From a bacterium (GTDB lineage: Bacteria > Vulcanimicrobiota > Vulcanimicrobiia > Vulcanimicrobiales > Vulcanimicrobiaceae), in contig JAJYFM010000003.1 in the NCBI GenBank assembly GCA_021790895.1, positions 1 through 61,680 of the forward strand: 61,680 bases of DNA, written 5' to 3'. The notes beneath the pieces are model-generated. The model did no database searches. It was not told the DNA's origin and was given only the letters and a program-made list of their open reading frames with translations. Positions 7,760 through 17,133 of the stretch are shown one piece after another; within the stretch, counting starts at the first letter, position 1, and every line of letters starts with the position of its first letter. Both the position numbers and the translations under genes were made by a program.

Positions 7760-9163
7760 GTGCCCACCACTTCCGTCGCATCGTCGCCTTCGAAACCGAC
7801 GCTGCTGTCGCGCCTCGATTCGCTCGCATGGTCGCCGATGCATACCCGCATCGCCGTCGCACTCGGGATCGCGTGGGTACTCGACGGCTTTGAGACGGCG
7901 ATCGTGGGGCCGGTGCTCTCCAGTATCGCCGCGCATCTGCATTTTCAGGCGAGTTTCGCGGCCTGGGTCAATCCGATCTACACGATCGGCATGCTCGTCG
8001 GCGCCCTCATCTTCGGCGAGCTTGCCGATCGACTCGGGCGCAAACGCCTCTTTATGGTTACCCTCGCAATCTATGCCGCTGCGACGATTCTCACGGGTTT
8101 TTCGTGGAATTATTTCTCATTAGTGGTCTTCCGTTTCCTCACCGGCATCGGTATCGGCGGCGAGTTCTCGGCGATTAATTGCGCGATCGACGAATTCGTC
8201 CCGGCGCGCTTTCGCGGACGGACCGACGGTCTCATCAACGCTTCGTGGAATATCGGAGCGATTGCCGCTTCGGGGATCGCGCTCTATGCACTCGGCAACG
8301 TCGGCGGCGCTACCTGGCGACTCGTTTTTTGGTTCGGCGCGTTGCTCGCAGTCGGCGTTCTCCTCGTTCGTCGCTTTGTGCCGGAATCTCCACGCTGGTT
8401 GCTCGCTCGTGGTCGAGTTGCGGAGGCGCGCGATATCGTTGCGGTCGTCGAAGCTGCGAGCGGCGCGGAGGTGGTCGTCGATCCGGATCTCCCGATCGAA
8501 TTTACACCGCTTGCACCGCCGTCGGGTTATTTCGGGCAGATCGCCGAGCTCTTTCGCGCGACACCGCAGCGATTGTGCTTTGCCTTCGTCGTCAATCTCG
8601 CGCAGGTGATGCCGTACTACGGCATTCTTGCCATCGCCGGCATCGCGATCTTCCCCGCCGTCGGCATGCACGGGCAACAGATTCCGTTGCTCTACCTCTT
8701 AGGTGCGATCTGCGGCCTCACCGGACAGGTCGTTTCGTCGTTCCTCATGGATCGCTGGGGGCGACGTCCGACGATGTTGCTTGGATTTACGATTGCGGCG
8801 CTCGGTTCGTTTGCGCTGGCATACGCACTCGGTGACGCACTGCACTTCGTCGTTTCGTACGCGGTCTTTAGCGTGTTTAGTGCGTGGGTGGGATCGGGGG
8901 CCTACGTGATCACGAGCGAGCTCTTCCCGACCCACCTGCGGGCGACCGGTATCGGTCTCTCGGTTGCCGTCGGTCGCGTCGGTGCAATCGTGGCGCCGTT
9001 GGCGTTTTATGCGCTCTTCGCGCGAGCCGGAGTAGCGCCGGTCTTCGTTTCGATGGCGGTGATCTTCGCCGCCGGTTCGGTCGCGCTGCTCTGGTGGCTG
9101 CGCGTTGGAGTCGAAGGACGCAACCGCTCGCTCGAAGAGATGTTAACCCAGGGCGTATTATAG
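7760..9163 (+). CDS. MFS transporter, sugar/aromatic-acid type
   Basis: Major facilitator permease of 467 residues with about twelve hydrophobic segments. The N-terminus has the pattern SRLDSLAWS followed by a first helix ending WVLDGFE, typical of the metabolite:H+ symporter group. The A-loop motif between TM2 and TM3 is GELADRLGRKR, repeated in the second half as SFLMDRWGRRP. PESPRWLLARG after TM6 is the sugar-porter-like signature. Start chosen at GTG 7760; an open frame upstream would run into surE on the other strand. Substrate unknown. It ends just before valS. Confidence 0.88.
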   Translation: MPTTSVASSPSKPTLLSRLDSLAWSPMHTRIAVALGIAWVLDGFETAIVGPVLSSIAAHLHFQASFAAWVNPIYTIGMLVGALIFGELADRLGRKRLFMVTLAIYAAATILTGFSWNYFSLVVFRFLTGIGIGGEFSAINCAIDEFVPARFRGRTDGLINASWNIGAIAASGIALYALGNVGGATWRLVFWFGALLAVGVLLVRRFVPESPRWLLARGRVAEARDIVAVVEAASGAEVVVDPDLPIEFTPLAPPSGYFGQIAELFRATPQRLCFAFVVNLAQVMPYYGILAIAGIAIFPAVGMHGQQIPLLYLLGAICGLTGQVVSSFLMDRWGRRPTMLLGFTIAALGSFALAYALGDALHFVVSYAVFSVFSAWVGSGAYVITSELFPTHLRATGIGLSVAVGRVGAIVAPLAFYALFARAGVAPVFVSMAVIFAAGSVALLWWLRVGVEGRNRSLEEMLTQGVL

Positions 9164-9167
9164 AGTG

Positions 9168-11780
9168 ATGATGAAGAACGACGAATTACCGACGAGTTAC
9201 GATCCCGCGCGCGTGGAACAGGATCGTTATGCGTGGTGGGAGCAGAAGGGACTCTTTCACGAAGAGCCCGACCCCGCTCGTCCTCCCTTTATCATTGCGA
9301 TGCCGCCGCCCAACGTTACCGGTCGCGCGCATTTAGGGCACGGTTCGACCTACACGCCGATGGATATTCTCACGCGCTACCATCGCATGTTGGGGAATAA
9401 CGCCGATTGGTTACCCGGTACCGATCATGCGGCGATCGCAACGGAGTCGGTGCTGGTGCGCGAACTCGCCAAGAGCGGTGAGAGTCGCGAATCGCTCGGA
9501 CGCGCGAAATATCTCGAGCGCGCGTGGGAATGGGCGCGCGAGTACGGCGGAACGATCGAACGGCAGTTCCGAACGCTCGGCTTCGGGCCCGATTGGGAGC
9601 GCTCGCGTTTCACGATGGATGACGGGCTCTCGGCGGCGGTCTGCAGCGCCTTCGTTCGCCTCTATCGCGAAGGCCTGATCTATCGCGGGAAGCGGTTGAT
9701 CCATTGGGATCCGAAATCGCAGACGACGCTCTCCGATGCGGAGATCGATCGCGAAGAGTGCGATGCGACACTGTGGTTCGTGCGCTATCGCGCGGTCGAC
9801 GGCGGCGACGGTGTCGTCGTCGCGACGACGCGCCCCGAAACGATGCTCGGCGATGTCGCGATCGCGGTTCACCCGCGCGACGAACGCTACGCCGCCGCGA
9901 TCGGCAGCTCGGTGGTCATGCCGTTGACGGGGCGGGCGATTCCGGTGATCGCCGATGAAGCGGTCGAGCCGGAGTTCGGTACCGGCGCCGTCAAGGTGAC
10001 GCCCGCACACGATGCCGTCGATTACGAAATCGGGCGCCGTCACGATCTGCCGATGCCGTCGATCTTCGATCTTTCGGCGCGGATCGCCGATACCGAGATC
10101 GATGTCGGTCCCTACGGCGGGCTCGATCGTTTTGAAGCGCGCGAACGGATTCTCGCCGATCTTCGTGTCTCGGGTGCATTGCTTGAGGAGCGGCCGCATC
10201 GTATGGCGATCGCCCGCAGCGAACGGAGCGGAGAGATCGTCGAGCCGATGCTCTCGCTGCAGTGGTTCGTGCGCATGGAATCGTTAGCCGAGCCGGCGCT
10301 CGCGGCATACCGCGACGGACGGCTCCGCTTCGTTCCCGAGCGCTACGGACGCACCTACGAGCAATGGCTCGAACAGATTCGCGATTGGAATATCTCGCGT
10401 CAGGTGTGGTGGGGGCATCGCCTCCCGGTTTGGTACACACCCGATGGGGCGATCGTCGTCGCGCACGACGAAGAAGAAGCGCGCGATATCGCGCAGCGCG
10501 AGCACGGCGGGGCGCCGCTCACGCGCGATCCCGATACGCTCGATACCTGGTTTAGCAGCGGGCTTTGGCCGTTCTCGATTTTAGGCTGGCCCGCGCAGAC
10601 GCCGGAGTTGGCGCATTGGTATCCGACCAGCGTCCTCATCACCGGCGGCGAGATTATCTTTCTCTGGGTCGCGCGGATGGTGATGATGGGGCTCCATCTC
10701 CTCGATCGCCTTCCGTTCCCAACGGTGTTCGTGACCCCGTTGGTCTTCGATGCCCACGGGCGCAAGATGAGTAAATCGCTCGGAAATGCGATCGACCCGA
10801 TGGACCTCGTCGAAAAGTACGGCGCCGATGCATTCCGCGTGGGTATTCTGCGGCAGATGCGTTTAGAGGGGCAGGAGATTCGCTTCCAAGAATCGCGCTG
10901 CGAAGAAGGGCGCAACTTCAATAATAAAATTTGGAATGCGCTCCGGTACGCACGCGCGCTTCCCGAGGGATTGCCGGGAGCGATGCAACTACCGCCGCCT
11001 TCGCAACGGACGCTCGCGGATCGTTGGATCGTCGCTCGCCTGCGCGCAACGATCGAGCGCACGAGCGAACTCTTCGACGGATTCGATTTTGGGAATGCCG
11101 TCGAGACGCTCTGGCGCTTCATCTGGTACGAACTCTGTGATTGGTATATCGAAGCGACGAAGATGCCGGAGGCGCGGGCGACACGAGCCGCGGTGCTCTC
11201 CTACGCGCTCAACGCATCGATGCGCTTGTTGCATCCGATCGCGCCGTTCATCACCGAAGAGGTCTGGCAAGCGTTGCCCCACGACGGCGAGAGCGTCGTC
11301 ACTGCGGCCTGGCCCGACCCCTTCGAATGCGCGGAGGATGACGCGGCGGTCGCGGAGTTCGAGGCGTTGCAACGCTGCATCGAACGCCTGCGCAACGAAC
11401 GCGTCACCTACGGCTTGCCGCCGCGCGGGAGCGTCGAGGTGAACGTGCCGCGCAATCTTCGCGACGATCTTCGGGCACTCGTGCTCCACTTCGGAGCGGC
11501 GCGCGCGATTGCAAGCGATGAGGTCCCGGGAGATGCCGATGCGGCCCTCGACGCGGTGAGCGTTGAGGCTCCGCGCGAATTAATGCAGGAGCGCTATCGA
11601 CGCGAGGTCGAGCGCCTCGTAGGCGAGGTTGCGCGTTCGGAGAAGAAACTGGGGAATGAGGCCTTCGTGGCGCGAGCCGCCGCCGAGGTCGTCGACGCCG
11701 AGCGAGCGAAGCTCGACGGATATCGTAGCGAACTGCAGCGTGCGCGAGATGCGCTCGCAGCGATGGAGGCAGGCTCATGA
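9168..11780 (+). CDS. valS: Valyl-tRNA synthetase
   Basis: Class I aminoacyl-tRNA synthetase, about 870 residues. The HIGH-type motif is PPPNVTGRAHLGHG and the KMSKS loop is GRKMSKSLGN. The editing (CP1) domain contains TTRPETMLGD. A C-terminal helical arm ends at the stop (EVVDAERAKLDGYRSEL). Three consecutive possible starts exist (GTG 9165, ATG 9168, ATG 9171). Its stop overlaps the pyrR ATG, joining it to the pyrimidine genes. Confidence 0.97.
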   Translation: MMKNDELPTSYDPARVEQDRYAWWEQKGLFHEEPDPARPPFIIAMPPPNVTGRAHLGHGSTYTPMDILTRYHRMLGNNADWLPGTDHAAIATESVLVRELAKSGESRESLGRAKYLERAWEWAREYGGTIERQFRTLGFGPDWERSRFTMDDGLSAAVCSAFVRLYREGLIYRGKRLIHWDPKSQTTLSDAEIDREECDATLWFVRYRAVDGGDGVVVATTRPETMLGDVAIAVHPRDERYAAAIGSSVVMPLTGRAIPVIADEAVEPEFGTGAVKVTPAHDAVDYEIGRRHDLPMPSIFDLSARIADTEIDVGPYGGLDRFEARERILADLRVSGALLEERPHRMAIARSERSGEIVEPMLSLQWFVRMESLAEPALAAYRDGRLRFVPERYGRTYEQWLEQIRDWNISRQVWWGHRLPVWYTPDGAIVVAHDEEEARDIAQREHGGAPLTRDPDTLDTWFSSGLWPFSILGWPAQTPELAHWYPTSVLITGGEIIFLWVARMVMMGLHLLDRLPFPTVFVTPLVFDAHGRKMSKSLGNAIDPMDLVEKYGADAFRVGILRQMRLEGQEIRFQESRCEEGRNFNNKIWNALRYARALPEGLPGAMQLPPPSQRTLADRWIVARLRATIERTSELFDGFDFGNAVETLWRFIWYELCDWYIEATKMPEARATRAAVLSYALNASMRLLHPIAPFITEEVWQALPHDGESVVTAAWPDPFECAEDDAAVAEFEALQRCIERLRNERVTYGLPPRGSVEVNVPRNLRDDLRALVLHFGAARAIASDEVPGDADAALDAVSVEAPRELMQERYRREVERLVGEVARSEKKLGNEAFVARAAAEVVDAERAKLDGYRSELQRARDALAAMEAGS

Positions 11781-12313
11781 GCGAACGCAGCCGACAACTC
11801 ATCGGAGCCGAGGAGATCGAGCGTATGATCGCGCGGCTCGCGCACGAGATTTTGGAGCCGGATGATGCGCGCAAGGGCATCGAACTCTTCGGTATTCGCC
11901 GGGGCGGCGAAGCGCTCGCGCAACGCCTCGCCGCGCATATCGAGCGGATCGAGGGGGTCGCTCCGACGATCGGTTATCTCAACGTGAATCTCTATCGCGA
12001 TGACAACGTCGTTCACGCGCTTCCTGAATCGCAGATTCCCGATGCGGTCGACGGGCGTTCGATCGTTATCGTCGACGATGTGCTTTTCACCGGGCGCACC
12101 GTGCGCAGCGCGCTCGACGCGCTCATCGATCTCGGCCGACCCTCGGCGATCCGGCTCTGCGTCTTGGTCGATCGCGGACTGCGCGAGTTGCCGGTCCAGG
12201 GCGATTTCGTTGGGCGACGCATTCCCACCAGCCATCGCGAGCGCGTCGTCGTCACGCTTGCCCCAACGCCGTCGCCGACCGACGAGGTCTTGTTGCTTGA
12301 TCCCGAAGCGTAA
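11777..12313 (+). CDS. pyrR: PyrR bifunctional regulator / uracil phosphoribosyltransferase
   Basis: PRTase-fold protein of 178 residues with the phosphoribosyl-binding loop VDDVLFTGRTVRSAL. In many bacteria PyrR binds pyr mRNA in a UMP-dependent way to cause attenuation. Its place directly before pyrB and pyrC supports a regulatory role; no attenuator is obvious because the gene follows valS with an ATGA overlap. The downstream pyrB start overlaps its 3' end. Confidence 0.95.
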   Translation: MSERSRQLIGAEEIERMIARLAHEILEPDDARKGIELFGIRRGGEALAQRLAAHIERIEGVAPTIGYLNVNLYRDDNVVHALPESQIPDAVDGRSIVIVDDVLFTGRTVRSALDALIDLGRPSAIRLCVLVDRGLRELPVQGDFVGRRIPTSHRERVVVTLAPTPSPTDEVLLLDPEA

Positions 12314-13199
12314 CCTCTTCGATATCGACGATCTCAGCAACGAGGAGATCGGTTCCCTTTTTGCACTTGCGCGAGAGTTTTCCGAGCGTCCGGCGCCGCG
12401 TTCGCTCGAAGGTATTTTCTGCGCGAATCTCTTCTTCGAACAGAGCACACGGACGCATGTCTCATTTCAGTGCGCGCAGATGCGTTTGGGCGGAAACGTC
12501 ATCAATCTCACGCCGGCGCAGCTCAGTTTGGCAACGAAGGGCGAACGGCTCGACGACACCGCGGTGACGCTGCGCGCATTAGGCATCGATGTCCTCGTGG
12601 CGCGCCATCCACTCGTCGGTGCGGTCGCCGAGCTCGGCACGGCGTTTGAAGGGTGCACCATTAATGCCGGTGACGGAACCAACGCACACCCGACACAGGC
12701 ACTGCTCGATGCCTTCACATTGCGCGACATCATCGGTGAATTGCGCGGCGCCGCGATTGCGTTCGTCGGCGATATTCGACATAGTCGGGTCGCGCATTCC
12801 TCGATGCGGCTGCTGCTTCGCTGCGGCGCGCAAGTACGCGCGATCGGCCCGGAGTGCTTTCTCGATCGCCGCGATGTGCCGGTGGGCGTCGAAATTCACC
12901 GCGATTTCGATGCTGCGCTTCCGGGGCTCGACGCGCTCGTCATGCTACGCGTGCAGCACGAGCGATTCGAGAAGATGCCGATTGACGACGCCGCTTATAT
13001 TGCCGCATACCAACTCGACGCCGACCGCCTGAGGCTGCTCGCTGCGGGCGCGCCGATTCTCCACCCGGGCCCTTACAATCGCGGGGTAGAGATCGTCGAC
13101 GACGTGACGCTCGACGCGCGTTGGCGCTACCGCGAGCAGGTGCGAAACGGCGTGCTCGTTCGCGCCGCGCTGCTGCATCGTCTCGTTCACGGCTGGTAA
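12297..13199 (+). CDS. pyrB: Aspartate carbamoyltransferase, catalytic chain
   Basis: Catalyses carbamoyl phosphate + aspartate to carbamoyl aspartate. Carbamoyl-phosphate site FEQSTRTHVSF, then HPTQALLDAF and HPGPYNRG near the C-terminus. 300 residues, near family length. I place the start at TTG 12297, with GAGG nine bases upstream, because the conserved N-terminus begins immediately after and no ATG or GTG fits. It therefore overlaps pyrR by 17 bp. No regulatory chain (pyrI) is seen. Confidence 0.95.
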   Translation: MIPKRNLFDIDDLSNEEIGSLFALAREFSERPAPRSLEGIFCANLFFEQSTRTHVSFQCAQMRLGGNVINLTPAQLSLATKGERLDDTAVTLRALGIDVLVARHPLVGAVAELGTAFEGCTINAGDGTNAHPTQALLDAFTLRDIIGELRGAAIAFVGDIRHSRVAHSSMRLLLRCGAQVRAIGPECFLDRRDVPVGVEIHRDFDAALPGLDALVMLRVQHERFEKMPIDDAAYIAAYQLDADRLRLLAAGAPILHPGPYNRGVEIVDDVTLDARWRYREQVRNGVLVRAALLHRLVHGW

Positions 13200-13202
13200 C
13201 GT

Positions 13203-14486
13203 ATGCTCGTACGAGGGGGGCGCATCGTCGATCCACGCCAGCGGATCGATGCGTTGCGCGATCTCCGGCTGCAGGGCGACCGGATCGCAGAGATCGGCGA
13301 ACATCTGCGCGCGCAGCCCGGTGAGGAGGTCGTCGAGGCCGCCGGGTGGGTCGTTGCGCCGGGATTCATCGACGCGCACGTGCACTTACGGGAGCCGGGA
13401 TTCGAAGCGAAGGAGACGCTCGCCTCGGGAAGTGCGGCTGCGGTTCGCGGAGGATTTACCGCCGTCTGCGCCATGCCGAATACCGAACCGGCGCTCGACG
13501 ACGGCGCGGTGCTCGCACGCGTCGCGTTTGCGCAACCGAACCCGGAGCGCGGAATTTACGCGCGGATCTTTCCGATCGCCGCGATGACGCGTGCGCGCGC
13601 AGGTCGCGAGCCGCTCGATTACGCATCGCTCATCGCAGCAGGAGCGGTGGCGTTCTCCGATGACGGCAGTACGGTCGCCGATGCAGGCGTGATGCGGGAG
13701 GTGCTGCTCGCACTCGCCGCGCTCGATCGACTCGCAATCGCCCATTCCGAGGATGCGGCGCTCAAAGGCGAGGGCGTGATGAACGCGGGCGTCGTCTCGC
13801 AGCGGCTCGGCGTCCTGGGAAGCCCGGCATCGGCAGAAGAGAGTATCGTCGCGCGCGATATCGTGCTCGCGCTCGAAGTGCAAGCGCGTCTGCACGTTGC
13901 GCATATCTCGACTGCGCGGAGCTTGGAGCTCGTTGCATGGGGTCGCGAACGAAACGGGCGCATCACCTGTGAAGTGACGCCGCATCATCTGTTGCTCACC
14001 GACGAAGCGGTCGAGGAACTCGGTGCGGGTGCAAAAGTGAATCCGCCGCTCCGTACCGCCGCCGATACACGCGCGCTGCGTGACGCCGTTCGTCGCGGGG
14101 CGGTTGATTTTTTCGCCAGCGATCATGCGCCGCATACCGACGAAGAGAAGCGCGGCGATCTCGGGTGCGCTGCGGTCGGCTTTAGCGGGCTCGAGGTCGC
14201 CGTCGGCGCCTATGCGCGCGCCCTTCCGGATCTTCCGATGAGCGATTTCGTCGCGCTCTGCAGCACGCGACCTGCCGAGTTGCTCGGCCTTCCCGGCGGA
14301 ACGCTTGCGGTCGGCGCGCCGGCGGATCTCACGATGTTCTCCGAGCGTCCGTGGCGCGTCGTCGGCGCAGCGTTCGCTTCGAAAGGGCACACGACGCCGT
14401 TTGAGGGTTGGGAGCTCCCGCGGCGCATTGAAGCGACCGTCGTCGCGGGGCAACTCGCCTATCGAGCGGAAGCGGCCGCCCGCTAG
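13203..14486 (+). CDS. pyrC: Dihydroorotase
   Basis: Zinc amidohydrolase converting carbamoyl aspartate to dihydroorotate. Metal ligands in HVHLREPG near residue 60, the substrate region CAMPNTEP, and the late metal motif SDHAPH. 427 residues, class I type. ATG start 3 bp after pyrB. Its TAG stop shares the palindrome CTAG with the stop of the convergent marC gene. Confidence 0.96.
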   Translation: MLVRGGRIVDPRQRIDALRDLRLQGDRIAEIGEHLRAQPGEEVVEAAGWVVAPGFIDAHVHLREPGFEAKETLASGSAAAVRGGFTAVCAMPNTEPALDDGAVLARVAFAQPNPERGIYARIFPIAAMTRARAGREPLDYASLIAAGAVAFSDDGSTVADAGVMREVLLALAALDRLAIAHSEDAALKGEGVMNAGVVSQRLGVLGSPASAEESIVARDIVLALEVQARLHVAHISTARSLELVAWGRERNGRITCEVTPHHLLLTDEAVEELGAGAKVNPPLRTAADTRALRDAVRRGAVDFFASDHAPHTDEEKRGDLGCAAVGFSGLEVAVGAYARALPDLPMSDFVALCSTRPAELLGLPGGTLAVGAPADLTMFSERPWRVVGAAFASKGHTTPFEGWELPRRIEATVVAGQLAYRAEAAAR

Positions 14487-15115
14487 TGGTGAAAGAGCGG
14501 CGTCTTTAAGAGACCGTTGATGACGAATTGCACGGCGAGCGCCGCGAGGACGATACCGAGCACGCGCGATACGACATGGATGCCGGTCGTACCGATGCGA
14601 TGGAGGAAGCGAGCCGCACCGCGCATGCAGAGCCACGTGACGAGGAGCGCCGCAGCGTAGGCGAGGATCGTCGCAAAGATTCGTGCCGGCGAACCCGCAG
14701 CGAGGCTCACGAGGAGCAGCACCGTCGCGAGCGTTCCGGGGCCGGCGATCATCGGAATCGCGAGCGGGAAGACGGCCGGGTTCTCCGCTGCGCTCGCCTC
14801 GCGCTCCTCGTCCTCGGTGCGACGCGTACCGGGAGGGCGCGCGAAGAGCATATCGATCGCGATAAGAAAGAGCAGCATGCCGCCGGCGATCGTGAAGGCG
14901 GGCAGCGTGATACCGAGGTAACCGAGCACCGCCGGGCCGACGAGCCCCATCGCCGCCATGACGATCGCTGCGACGAGCACCGCCTGGTCGACGATGCGCC
15001 CCCGCCGATCCTGCGGCAAATGAGCGGTTGTCGCCATGGTGAACGGAATCATCCCCAGCGGATCGACGATGGTGAATGCGGTCGCGAATGCCGTCGCGGT
15101 AAAGTGCCAATCCAT
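14483..15115 (-). CDS. MarC family integral membrane protein
   Basis: 210 residues with about six hydrophobic segments. The family hallmarks are VDPLGMIPF at the N-terminus and PLAIPMIAGPGTLATV in the middle. MarC proteins have no firmly established function. The gene converges on pyrC, overlapping by four bases, and its ATG lies 45 bp from the divergent carA start, so their promoters share that gap. Confidence 0.92.
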   Translation of the reverse strand: MDWHFTATAFATAFTIVDPLGMIPFTMATTAHLPQDRRGRIVDQAVLVAAIVMAAMGLVGPAVLGYLGITLPAFTIAGGMLLFLIAIDMLFARPPGTRRTEDEEREASAAENPAVFPLAIPMIAGPGTLATVLLLVSLAAGSPARIFATILAYAAALLVTWLCMRGAARFLHRIGTTGIHVVSRVLGIVLAALAVQFVINGLLKTPLFHH

Positions 15116-15160
15116 TACCGCCGAGGGATCGCGCCTCGATATGCAAAACCCTCTGCGCCG

Positions 15161-16246
15161 ATGCCTCATCCCGCCGCTCTCTTTCTCGCCGATGGTTCGC
15201 GCTTCGAGGGCGTTGGGCTCGCAGTGACTGGAATCGCCCTCGGAGAGGCGGTCTTCTATACCGGCATGACCGGCTACGAGGAAGCGCTCACCGACCCGTC
15301 CTATGCGGGGCAGTTGTTGACCTTTACCTATCCGATGATCGGCAACTACGGTATCAGCGGTAGCGCCGCCCAGTACGGGCGCGCCTGTATCGCCGGTGCG
15401 ATCGTCAAACGGATCTCCTACCACCCCTCGCATTATCTTTCGAAAGAGACGCTTCCGGCGTGGCTCGACCGGCAACGCATTCCGACGATGGTCGATGCAG
15501 ACACGCGTGCGATCACGATCGCGCTGCGCGAGCACGGCACGATCTGGGCCGCGCTCGCCGTCGGCGCCGATGAGATCGCCGATGCCGAGCGACGTCTGGC
15601 GGAGTTCGTGCGCATCGCGACGACCAAGGAGTTGGTGCCCGGCGTCGCCGCGCGCAGCGCGCACGTCGAAGGGCTTCGCGGCGGAACGCGCGTGACGCTC
15701 GTCGACTGCGGGGTGAAGCGCGCGATTCTGCACGATCTCGCCGCGCTTGGCGCCGAGGTGACCGTCGTGCCCTTCGATGCTTCCGCCGAGCAGATTCTCG
15801 CCAACGATCCGGCGATGGTGCTGGTATCGCCCGGCCCCGGCGACCCGACCGATCTCGTCGGAACGATCGAGACCTTGCGGAGTCTCTTGGGGAAAGTTCC
15901 GCTCTACGGGATCTGTCTTGGGCATCAGTTGCTCGCGCTGGCCTACGGAGCGCGCACCTATAAGTTGCCCTACGGACATCGCGGCGGCAATCAACCGGTG
16001 AAAGATCTGCGGCGCGACGAGGTGATCATCACCGCGCACAACCATGGCTACGCCGTCGACGCCGCGTCGCTTCCCGACGAACTCGAAGCGACGATGACGA
16101 ATCTTAACGACGGGACGAATGAAGGATTCGCGCATCGGCGCCTGCCGATCGAAGCGGTGCAGTTTCATCCCGAGGCATCGCCGGGGCCGCGGGATGCGCG
16201 TCGGCTCTTCGCAACGTGGCTCGATCGCGCTCGCTCGCTCGCGTAG
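15161..16246 (+). CDS. carA: Carbamoyl-phosphate synthase, small (glutaminase) subunit
   Basis: Supplies ammonia from glutamine to CarB. 361 residues. The N-terminal CPSase domain contains GMTGYEEALTDPSY. The class I glutamine amidotransferase domain has its nucleophile in GICLGHQ and the His/Glu pair in QFHPEASPGP. ATG at 15161 matches the family start. The large subunit carB is not adjacent but lies 4.4 kb downstream, after a five-gene insertion. Confidence 0.96.
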   Translation: MPHPAALFLADGSRFEGVGLAVTGIALGEAVFYTGMTGYEEALTDPSYAGQLLTFTYPMIGNYGISGSAAQYGRACIAGAIVKRISYHPSHYLSKETLPAWLDRQRIPTMVDADTRAITIALREHGTIWAALAVGADEIADAERRLAEFVRIATTKELVPGVAARSAHVEGLRGGTRVTLVDCGVKRAILHDLAALGAEVTVVPFDASAEQILANDPAMVLVSPGPGDPTDLVGTIETLRSLLGKVPLYGICLGHQLLALAYGARTYKLPYGHRGGNQPVKDLRRDEVIITAHNHGYAVDAASLPDELEATMTNLNDGTNEGFAHRRLPIEAVQFHPEASPGPRDARRLFATWLDRARSLA

Positions 16247-17133
16247 CGTTTCCGGTCGCGCTCGCAGCGCTCGTTGCTTTGCTCTCGATGCAAAGCGTGC
16301 GCGCGCAAAACCTTCCGCGTTTAACGGTCGAGCGCTTTACGTTCTCCGCCAAGCCCGTCTCCCCGAAAATGGGGCGCCCGTTCTCTTTACGGATCGTGCT
16401 CGTCGTGCGTGGATACGTGCGACGGATCGACAACGTCACGCTGCCGATTCTCTCGCAGCTTGCGTTGCGTGGTGACGAACGCACGATCACGCACGCTCAT
16501 GGAACGAGTACCTATCGCGAGACGCTGCGGGTGCGCGCGAATCGCACGGGGACGATCGACCTCGCACCGGCAACGCTCGACGCGGTCGATGCGCGAACGG
16601 GGCAGGCGGAGCAGTATTCAAGTAACCCGTTACATATCGTCGTGCGCGGCGGGATGCTGCAGCCCTTTGCGAGCGCCGATAGCGCGGTCGGATCTCTCCT
16701 CCCCGTCCTCGAGCGGATCGCGCTCTTGGGCGTGGGCGCGCTCGCGTTGGCGTTCGCGCTGGCGCTTACCACGGCGTATCTGCTGCTCCACCGCCGCCGT
16801 CCGCCGGAGATCGTTGCGCCCCCCGTACCGCTGCCGCTCGAGCCGGAACCGGGGCCGACGCAGACGCGCAACGAACGGCTGCGTGATGCGGCGCTCGTCT
16901 TGCGGGCGGAACCGACGCGCTCCGTCGTACGTTCGGTACGCGTGGCCGTTCGCGCGCTCGTCGGAGCCTCGGCGCACGAGACGCTCGCCGACGTGCTCGC
17001 GCGGCTGCCGGATATCGATCGCGATCTCGTCCCGCTGCTACGCGCGCTCGAGCGCGCGGCGTTTACCACCGATGAGGATCTAGCAAACGCAATTCAAACG
17101 TGCCTGCGAGCGTTTGCGGAGGTGAAGGAATGA
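16216..17133 (+). CDS. BatD-like membrane protein
   Basis: 305 residues: a signal peptide ending near VRAQ, an extracytoplasmic beta-rich domain, and one membrane helix (about residues 175-195) before a Pro-rich linker and a cytoplasmic tail. Its layout and its place before MoxR-DUF58-VWA genes resemble BatD proteins; the sequence match itself is weak. The best start is GTG 16216, overlapping the end of carA by 31 bp. Its TGA overlaps the MoxR ATG (ATGA). Confidence 0.7.
   Translation: MARSRSLARVAFPVALAALVALLSMQSVRAQNLPRLTVERFTFSAKPVSPKMGRPFSLRIVLVVRGYVRRIDNVTLPILSQLALRGDERTITHAHGTSTYRETLRVRANRTGTIDLAPATLDAVDARTGQAEQYSSNPLHIVVRGGMLQPFASADSAVGSLLPVLERIALLGVGALALAFALALTTAYLLLHRRRPPEIVAPPVPLPLEPEPGPTQTRNERLRDAALVLRAEPTRSVVRSVRVAVRALVGASAHETLADVLARLPDIDRDLVPLLRALERAAFTTDEDLANAIQTCLRAFAEVKE

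Noticed and set aside
13386-15146. 586-codon minus-strand frame across pyrC and marC
   Set aside because: Low-complexity Arg/Asp/Gly/His translation opposite pyrC and out of frame with marC; both real genes are well supported.
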